Source: Candidatus Poribacteria bacterium (GTDB lineage: Bacteria > Poribacteria > WGA-4E > UBA9662). Taken from it: 9,454 nt of DNA. The stretch lies in contig PBVO01000066.1 in the NCBI GenBank assembly GCA_002729015.1, forward strand, positions 9,739-19,192, written 5' to 3'. Made by a program: the position numbers and the translations under genes. The notes beneath the pieces were generated by a model. That model made no database searches and was not told where the DNA came from. It worked only from the letters and a program-made list of their open reading frames with translations. Below, one piece after another: positions 5,089 to 9,454 of the stretch (position 1 is the stretch's first letter; every line of letters begins with the position of its first letter).

Positions 5089-6162
5089 CTAGATCACTTC
5101 CAAGTAATCTCGATCAGGATGAGGTGGAAATGGAACTGTAGGTAAGGTTTGATACCAATACGCCACTGATGCGATATCGTCTTGTAAAGGAAGATATCGT
5201 CGGCCGCTACGCCAACCTAATGCCTGAATAGTTATACATAAATCTTCTTCAAAACGAATTGGATCAGTAATATGCCATCTATACATTCCAAATCGTTGTT
5301 GGGATTGATAGACACCATCCGGTTTGATTACCTGAGGTAGACCGGCGTAAGGAGTAGTGAATTCGCGATAACCATCGACATCAAAGTTATAAGAACCACA
5401 AAAATAGTCTTCTGTTCCTGTTCCACAAATAGTTGGAAATTCATCATCCCCATCAATATAGAACTTAATTTCGCCTTCTCCCCACCAACCAGTATTGTTT
5501 ACTCCCCAAGCCATATAGGTTCCCACATATTGCCCCCAGCCTTTAACTCCATCCAGAATAGTATAAACTTCCTTGTAAGGAAGTGGATTAGTTCTTCTGA
5601 ACTGAGCATGAAAGTATGCTGCATCTGATGGTATGTCGGTTAACGTGTAGTTGATTTGGTAGTAGAGCGTCATGTCATCATTGGCAATATTTGTCATTGT
5701 CATTCGACAACGTTGTCGAAATGGCATCTCCCAGTAACAATTGAACGCACTACCAGGATTGACACAAACTGCTAATGAACTGATTTGTGCATATTTATTC
5801 CAACCACAAGCAAAGAAATCACCAACAGGACATTCAACTGATGGAATTTCAGCATCATCCCAGTAAATGCGTAAAATGCTATGTCGCCAGTGTCCGGTCG
5901 GCGTCATCCAAATTTGCTGAATTGCACCAGGCCCTTCAATGCTGGCCAACTCAATAGTTTCTCCCGACTTAATCTGAATTGAAGGTGAAATTTTCCAACC
6001 TTGTCCTAACTCTCGAGCGCAACCTTCACCTGTGCCTGAAGTCGCCATACCTCCTTTACCTTTTTCTCCAGTAAAGTTTTCCGGACTGATTGATCTAGTT
6101 TTAGCAGTCGATAAGCGTGAAATGTTACCGAGATGAAGTCCTAACCCATTAAATTGAGACAT
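5089..6162 (-). CDS. DUF2961 / glycoside hydrolase family 172-like protein (357 aa)
   Basis: DUF2961 proteins form double jelly-roll trimers. Characterised members, classed as GH172, include difructose-anhydride-forming or cleaving alpha-D-fructofuranosidase and D-arabinofuranosidases. Family landmarks here are 'ENFTGEKGKGGMA' (28-40); 'GPGAIQQIWMTP' (77-88); 'ILRIYWDDAEIPSVECPVGDFF' (96-117); 'WWGEGEIKFYIDGD' (226-239); and 'ICGTGTEDYFCGSYNF' (245-260). E231 and E251, 20 residues apart in the last two blocks, are the best candidates for the catalytic acid/base and nucleophile reported for GH172; this assignment is from memory of the family. No signal peptide, unlike secreted glycanases, so it likely acts on an imported oligosaccharide or glycoside. 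The start ATG (6160-6162) has AAGGA (6176-6180), but with a long 13-nt spacer. It lies 108 bp downstream of the esterase gene on the same strand. Substrate is not predictable from sequence. Confidence 0.92.
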   Translation of the reverse strand: MSQFNGLGLHLGNISRLSTAKTRSISPENFTGEKGKGGMATSGTGEGCARELGQGWKISPSIQIKSGETIELASIEGPGAIQQIWMTPTGHWRHSILRIYWDDAEIPSVECPVGDFFACGWNKYAQISSLAVCVNPGSAFNCYWEMPFRQRCRMTMTNIANDDMTLYYQINYTLTDIPSDAAYFHAQFRRTNPLPYKEVYTILDGVKGWGQYVGTYMAWGVNNTGWWGEGEIKFYIDGDDEFPTICGTGTEDYFCGSYNFDVDGYREFTTPYAGLPQVIKPDGVYQSQQRFGMYRWHITDPIRFEEDLCITIQALGWRSGRRYLPLQDDIASVAYWYQTLPTVPFPPHPDRDYLEVI

Positions 6163-6242
6163 AACTAATACGTTTTCCTTCTAGCTTTTTCTTGTCAAGA
6201 TTTTTATTCTATTTTAAGGATTGATAAATGGTACTGTATTGG

Positions 6243-6259
6243 AAAATTCACTGAATTTT
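6243..6259. repeat. 17-bp perfect palindrome between esterase and GH172 genes
   Basis: AAAATTCA (6243-6250) and TGAATTTT (6252-6259) are exact reverse complements around a single C (6251). It lies 11 nt past the esterase stop and 80 nt upstream of the GH172 start. The A/T-rich short-loop form is a poor terminator; an operator is possible. Base composition makes such symmetry fairly easy by chance here. Confidence 0.25.
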
Positions 6260-6270
6260 GAAACGAATGC

Positions 6271-7389
6271 TTAATCAACAATTATCTCCGTGTAAGGAGT
6301 ACTTACATAAGCACCCCTTTGGTCTTCTATTGCTAGAAAACATACTGCTGCTCTATCTGGTATTGGGGCCTCAATACCATCACTATTAATCAACTTAGCT
6401 GAGGCTTGTTCCCATTGTCGATTCATCCATGGGTTTGTATCCTCTGTAAAAAGTAGATAACCATCCTGAATTCTACTGAGTCCGGTAATATCTGCTTTTA
6501 TAACGTTGCCTCTTGTCTCAATATTTTTGATAGTTGGTAGTGGTACCCCTTCAGATAGATGTTGATCGGCGAAAATACTTATTTCTATTGGATTCCAACC
6601 ATCCTCATGGCTATGTGGCATGTCCAACCTGATACAACGAGTTACTTCGCCTACCGGCAATTTACAACTCTTTTCTAGACTATCAAGGGGGTAAGCAAAG
6701 TCATTGGTACCAGATACAAATAACATCGGCATTGATGCTGATGTTAAGTATACAGAAGGGTCACACTTATCATGCCACTCCTGTCTTTGCTCGGGGGACA
6801 TAGCAGCGAAAATTTTCATCCAGTCATCTGCACTATTTTGTTGTAAAAAACCGCATCCGTAAACAGGAATAGCACAAGCGAATCTTGAGTCTATGCCAGA
6901 TGCAATACAGGTCAGGTAGCCTCCCCAACTAATGCCAGTGATCCCAACACGTAAAGGATCAACAGTTGGTATGCTACGCAACAAACTATTTGACCGAACT
7001 ACCGCTGCTATAGATTGATAAGTCCACATATCTTGCCAATCAGATGTAGTACTAAACTTGGCGCCGTGATCCTGATCGGGCCCCCCGGTTGACAACCGAT
7101 TTCCACTTTCGTCTCGCCCACTTAAATCCATAGCAATAGCTGCGTAACCTCGACTAACCCAAATTTCAACCCATTCCTTGAAGGCGGTTCCACCCCCGCC
7201 ATGTACACAAACCATACCAGGTATTGAGTGTCCTTTTGGAAAAGTTGGAACTCCAAGGTAGGCAAAAACCTCGGTTGGCTGACCTAGATAGGTTTCATTC
7301 TTGAACAGTATTGATTGGATCGAACCATCAGTACTGATAATCTTATGTTGGACTGGAGAAAAAAGCTCTTCGATATTCCAGTTACTCAT
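6271..7389 (-). CDS. Alpha/beta-hydrolase, acetylxylan-esterase / S9-peptidase-like (372 aa)
   Basis: The catalytic layout is complete: an oxyanion-loop motif C-V-H-G-G-G-G (61-67); the nucleophile elbow G152-I-S154-W-G-G; the acid D230 in 'FVSGTNDFAYP' (224-233); and the base H259 or H261 in 'MPHSHEDGW' (257-265). The fold core (residues about 35-280) resembles acetylxylan esterases, dienelactone hydrolases and the catalytic domain of S9 peptidases. A C-terminal beta-rich part (about 285-372) may be an accessory domain, as in PhoPQ-activated-type hydrolases. No N-terminal propeller exists, so an S9 peptidase proper is unlikely; ester hydrolysis, such as sugar deacylation, is the better guess. 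No signal peptide. The start ATG (7387-7389) has no clear Shine-Dalgarno sequence. It follows the second PhyH gene by 41 nt on the same strand, suggesting one transcript and translation partly dependent on the upstream gene. Confidence 0.9.
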   Translation of the reverse strand: MSNWNIEELFSPVQHKIISTDGSIQSILFKNETYLGQPTEVFAYLGVPTFPKGHSIPGMVCVHGGGGTAFKEWVEIWVSRGYAAIAMDLSGRDESGNRLSTGGPDQDHGAKFSTTSDWQDMWTYQSIAAVVRSNSLLRSIPTVDPLRVGITGISWGGYLTCIASGIDSRFACAIPVYGCGFLQQNSADDWMKIFAAMSPEQRQEWHDKCDPSVYLTSASMPMLFVSGTNDFAYPLDSLEKSCKLPVGEVTRCIRLDMPHSHEDGWNPIEISIFADQHLSEGVPLPTIKNIETRGNVIKADITGLSRIQDGYLLFTEDTNPWMNRQWEQASAKLINSDGIEAPIPDRAAVCFLAIEDQRGAYVSTPYTEIIVD

Positions 7390-7430
7390 TTTTATTTTTC
7401 AGGCCTATAATTTTAGGTTAAACAAATTGT

Positions 7431-8294
7431 TCAGCTTGGCTGTTGGTAATCATATGGTTGATTGCGGAAGATATAATCTATCGGCTCATCTATAAACTGA
7501 GCATTGGCATCTAAGTCCGAGTTCTCGAAGGCTAACTCACAGCCTTTCTGAAATTTCAACTTAGCTCCCGAGTTATACCAAGCTGTTCGATGAATCATTG
7601 CAATCATTGGCCTTGGTAAATCTGAATTGTTTGGCAAACCACGATGCCACAACCGATCATCTCTAATTAAAACATCGCCTTTTTCTGTATTTGCCCTAAT
7701 TGGAGGTGCTATTTTTTCTCGTCTATCTAAATCAGATTTGTTGATTTTAATACTCGAGCTTTCAGGTGTAATAACCATTTCACGATGAGAACCGGGCCAA
7801 AGTTCAATACTTCCATTTTCTTCAGTTACTTTCACTGGAGGTACATTGATAATAAGCGCTGCCGGTGGATGAGCTGATTGTTGTTTAACCCACAGTTGCT
7901 GACCATCAGTATGGACAGGTTGTATTCCACTTCCGGGCAGATTAGTATTACCACTGAAGTATGTGTTTTTGACACCCAATCCCAAAATTGATTGGGTAAC
8001 TTGAACTACCAAAGGGTTAGCAACTAACTCAGGAAAAATATATGGGGCAAACGGAGGCGCATCTTGTTGTAAGTGTCCAGGCACAAAGTTAACCGGTAGA
8101 ACTCTGTCAGAAGAATTCAGTAAAGTATCCAAATCAACCATCATTCGCTCAAATAGCATATCTAGTAGGTGGGTTGGAATCACCTGGCCTAGAATAACGA
8201 ACCCGTCCTTCTGAATAGACTGAAGAGTTTGTGATAAATGTTCAGCGGTAAGTTGACGATTATCAATCTCTGTGGAGGTGACTTCAATTTTCAT
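7431..8294 (-). CDS. PhyH-family Fe(II)/2-oxoglutarate dioxygenase with canonical triad (287 aa)
   Basis: This is a PhyH oxygenase predicted to couple oxidative decarboxylation of 2-oxoglutarate to hydroxylation of an unknown substrate. N-terminal 'IQKDGFVILGQVIP' (27-40) is the usual family opening. The metal triad is intact: H128 and D130 in 'PVHTDGQQLW' (126-135) and H217 in 'RLWHRGLPNNSDLPR' (214-228). R228, eleven residues after the distal histidine, should bind 2-oxoglutarate. 'ENGSIELWPGSHRE' (159-172) is the conserved turn between strands. Full length, no signal peptide. It heads a leftward group with the esterase (41 nt) and GH172 (108 nt further). Upstream of it are 203 bp of non-coding sequence, which probably holds the promoter, but I see only a weak AGG at the RBS position. 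The sequence differs markedly from the HGG-type PhyH protein at 2667, so the two are not recent duplicates. Confidence 0.93.
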   Translation of the reverse strand: MKIEVTSTEIDNRQLTAEHLSQTLQSIQKDGFVILGQVIPTHLLDMLFERMMVDLDTLLNSSDRVLPVNFVPGHLQQDAPPFAPYIFPELVANPLVVQVTQSILGLGVKNTYFSGNTNLPGSGIQPVHTDGQQLWVKQQSAHPPAALIINVPPVKVTEENGSIELWPGSHREMVITPESSSIKINKSDLDRREKIAPPIRANTEKGDVLIRDDRLWHRGLPNNSDLPRPMIAMIHRTAWYNSGAKLKFQKGCELAFENSDLDANAQFIDEPIDYIFRNQPYDYQQPS

Positions 8295-8497
8295 ATTCAG
8301 TAAGACCTAATAGAATAAAAGTTAGAGTATTGAGAAGGAAATCAACCAAACTATGATACTAACCGTAAATTTTCTTTGTTTTTTCCTAAATTCATTTCAA
8401 TTTGAAAGATAATTCAGAGATGTCTACACTTCTTTTTCTGAAAGAGGTTGAGCAAAGGTTCTATTAAAATTTGTCCTATTCAACACATTCTGACTAT

Positions 8498-8881
8498 TTA
8501 GCTATCACCTGATTCTACTTGCCCACCAGCTTTTTTCCAAGTTTCTATCCCTCCTAGATTTTGAACATACCTGTAACCGATTTTTAACAATATTTTGCGT
8601 GCTTTTTCAGACCTAGCACCCGACCGGCAATAAGTATAAATCTGATCTTTTAAATCAATATCTGGTATCTTGCCACTTTGTAAATCACTAAGTGGGATAT
8701 GTCGAGCACCTGTGGCTCTGATTTTCTCATATTCTCCTTTCGTTCTAACATCCAATAAAATAACCTGACCCGAATTAACTCGCTCCACTATTTGATTTAA
8801 TGAGGATGACTGTTTGCCAGTAGAACAGCCATGCATCAATATTACAAAAAAAACTAATAATCCAATTCCTCGAATTCTCAT
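8498..8881 (-). CDS. Rhodanese-domain protein with lipoprotein-type signal (127 aa)
   Basis: This is a single rhodanese (sulfurtransferase) domain. The active loop C85-R-S-G-A-R-S91 has the catalytic cysteine and the arginines that hold the persulfide or substrate anion. 'VILLDVRTKGEY' (40-51) and 'GARHIPLSDL' (58-67) are the standard CH2A/CH2B-type blocks, and 'YVQNLGGIETWKKAGGQV' ends the domain. The N-terminus, MRIRG followed by a hydrophobic run (GLLVFFVILM) and H-G-C19, looks like a lipoprotein signal with C19 as the lipidated residue, which would place the enzyme on the outside of the inner membrane or on the outer membrane. Methionine at -3 makes the lipobox imperfect. It overlaps the end of arfB by four bases (ATGA), so translation is probably coupled. 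The sulfur donor is unknown; single-domain periplasmic rhodaneses are widespread. Confidence 0.93.
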   Translation of the reverse strand: MRIRGIGLLVFFVILMHGCSTGKQSSSLNQIVERVNSGQVILLDVRTKGEYEKIRATGARHIPLSDLQSGKIPDIDLKDQIYTYCRSGARSEKARKILLKIGYRYVQNLGGIETWKKAGGQVESGDS

Positions 8882-9303
8882 AATCCCTTGGTATCTATTG
8901 ACCGACGTTGTTTTTTGATATGGCTCCTATGCTTTTTCGATTCTAGTCTCCGTAACTGAGCGGCTTGTGTCGGTTTAGTTTTTCGGCGATACTTCGGTTT
9001 TTCCAATGACTTTTTTAGAAGTTTAACTAACCTTTCCATGGCATCAGTCCTATTTCTTAGTTGACTAGAAAACCTTCTAGCATCAATGGATAGAATCCCT
9101 GATTGGCTCATTTTACTTCCAGCGATTTCTTGTAACCGTTTGAATACAATCTTGTCTATCGTAGAACATTTTGCGGCATCGAATCGAAGATGAACAGCGG
9201 TGGAAACCTTATTGATATTTTGCCCACCAGGTCCGGAAGAACGAATAAATGAAAATTCTATACATTTAGGATCTATCAATAGATCCGGTGTGATTTCTAT
9301 CAT
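8878..9303 (-). CDS. arfB: ArfB-type peptidyl-tRNA hydrolase, ribosome rescue factor (141 aa)
   Basis: ArfB (YaeJ/ICT1 group) enters ribosomes stalled at the 3' end of a message and hydrolyses the peptidyl-tRNA. The catalytic loop 'RSSGPGGQNINK' (21-32) carries the universal G26-G27-Q28. The following 'VSTAVHLRFD' (33-42) and 'ILSIDARRFSSQLRNR' (70-85) match the release-factor-domain-only fold. The basic tail (about 103-134, with KPTQAAQLRRLESKKHRS) is the flexible extension that senses the empty mRNA channel and separates ArfB from full release factors. The length, near 140 aa, is normal. The ATG start (9301-9303) has no strong Shine-Dalgarno sequence. Its TGA stop overlaps the ATG of the rhodanese gene. 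It is cytosolic and unrelated to the neighbouring carbohydrate-type genes. Confidence 0.96.
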   Translation of the reverse strand: MIEITPDLLIDPKCIEFSFIRSSGPGGQNINKVSTAVHLRFDAAKCSTIDKIVFKRLQEIAGSKMSQSGILSIDARRFSSQLRNRTDAMERLVKLLKKSLEKPKYRRKTKPTQAAQLRRLESKKHRSHIKKQRRSIDTKGL

Positions 9304-9374
9304 GGTTTATCTACAACTTTTTAACCAATTTAAACTCTTCTTTTTTACGCGACATAGCAAGCGCCGCAACAATT

Positions 9375-9454
9375 TTAGATGGGCAGGAAACAAATCCGAT
9401 GTGTACCCTTTTTAGACTTCAATATTTCCACTCTGTGAAAATCATCATAACATC
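9375..9454 (-). CDS. Possible C-terminal end of a gene running off the right edge
   Basis: On the minus strand a frame is open from the window edge to a TAA at 9375-9377, reading ...DDFHRVEILKSKKGTHRICF... and ending LPI. It would end 71 nt before arfB. Only about 26 codons are visible, no family is recognised, and a second minus-strand frame is open over a shorter distance, so this may be chance. Confidence 0.2.
   Translation of the reverse strand, partial: CYDDFHRVEILKSKKGTHRICFLPI

Noticed and set aside
6190..6201. TTGACA on the minus strand upstream of the GH172 gene as a -35 box
   Set aside because: No acceptable -10 hexamer lies 16-19 nt downstream; the hexamer falls too close to the start codon.
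8395..8407. TTTCAA-T-TTGAAA palindrome upstream of the second PhyH gene
   Set aside because: It is short and A/T-rich, about 100 nt from the start codon, and not associated with a recognisable promoter; likely chance.
9200..9415. Plus-strand 71-codon ORF at the right end
   Set aside because: It is largely antisense to arfB, whose GGQ motif and basic tail are unmistakable; no RBS or family similarity supports it.
1..9454. Defence system, prophage, integron, CRISPR array or insertion sequence
   Set aside because: No transposase, integrase, nuclease, toxin-antitoxin pair, regularly spaced repeats or tRNA-associated junction was seen; the genes are metabolic or housekeeping.

Overview
The window is AT-rich bacterial DNA from an organism I cannot name from sequence alone. 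A rhodanese with a lipoprotein-type leader and an ArfB ribosome-rescue protein point to a bacterium, probably Gram-negative. Two phytanoyl-CoA-dioxygenase-like (PhyH) proteins, a DUF2961/GH172 protein, an acetylxylan-esterase-like hydrolase, a Gfo/Idh/MocA oxidoreductase and an uncharacterised TIM-barrel-like protein lie side by side. From general knowledge, this mix is typical of Poribacteria, Latescibacterota, Planctomycetota or Verrucomicrobiota and related marine or sponge-associated lineages. That placement is inference and has not been tested.

Layout from left to right. (1) 1-122 (-): the N-terminus of a Gfo/Idh/MocA oxidoreductase that runs off the left edge, with a tandem 11-bp direct repeat just upstream of its start. 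(2) 123-1021: about 0.9 kb with no convincing gene but several inverted repeats. (3) 1022-2173 (-): an uncharacterised protein that looks like a glycoside-hydrolase-type TIM barrel, with a strong RBS and a 15-bp palindrome 22 nt upstream of the start. (4) 2174-2666: a divergent intergenic region carrying a GC-rich hairpin. (5) 2667-3419 (+): a PhyH protein in which the metal-binding HxD motif reads HGG. It converges on (6) 3429-4913 (-), a complete M32 metallocarboxypeptidase; the stops are 9 nt apart and a near-palindrome lies at the junction. (7) A leftward run of DUF2961/GH172 (5089-6162), alpha/beta-hydrolase esterase (6271-7389) and a second PhyH protein with a canonical HxD...H triad (7431-8294). 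(8) A translationally coupled pair, arfB (8878-9303) and a lipoprotein-type rhodanese (8498-8881), overlapping by ATGA. (9) 9304-9454: perhaps the 3' end of another minus-strand gene.

How the genes may work together (inference): region 7, with the left-hand genes, looks like an intracellular module that takes apart a decorated small glycan or polyol-type compound. The esterase would remove acyl groups, GH172 would cleave a furanosidic or similar linkage, the Gfo/Idh enzyme would oxidise or reduce a sugar, and the two Fe/2-oxoglutarate-type proteins would hydroxylate or otherwise oxidise an intermediate. None of these predicted enzymes has a visible signal peptide, so the substrate is probably imported first. 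The M32 peptidase and the arfB-rhodanese pair look like housekeeping genes beside this module. No mobile element, CRISPR array, tRNA or rRNA was recognised.
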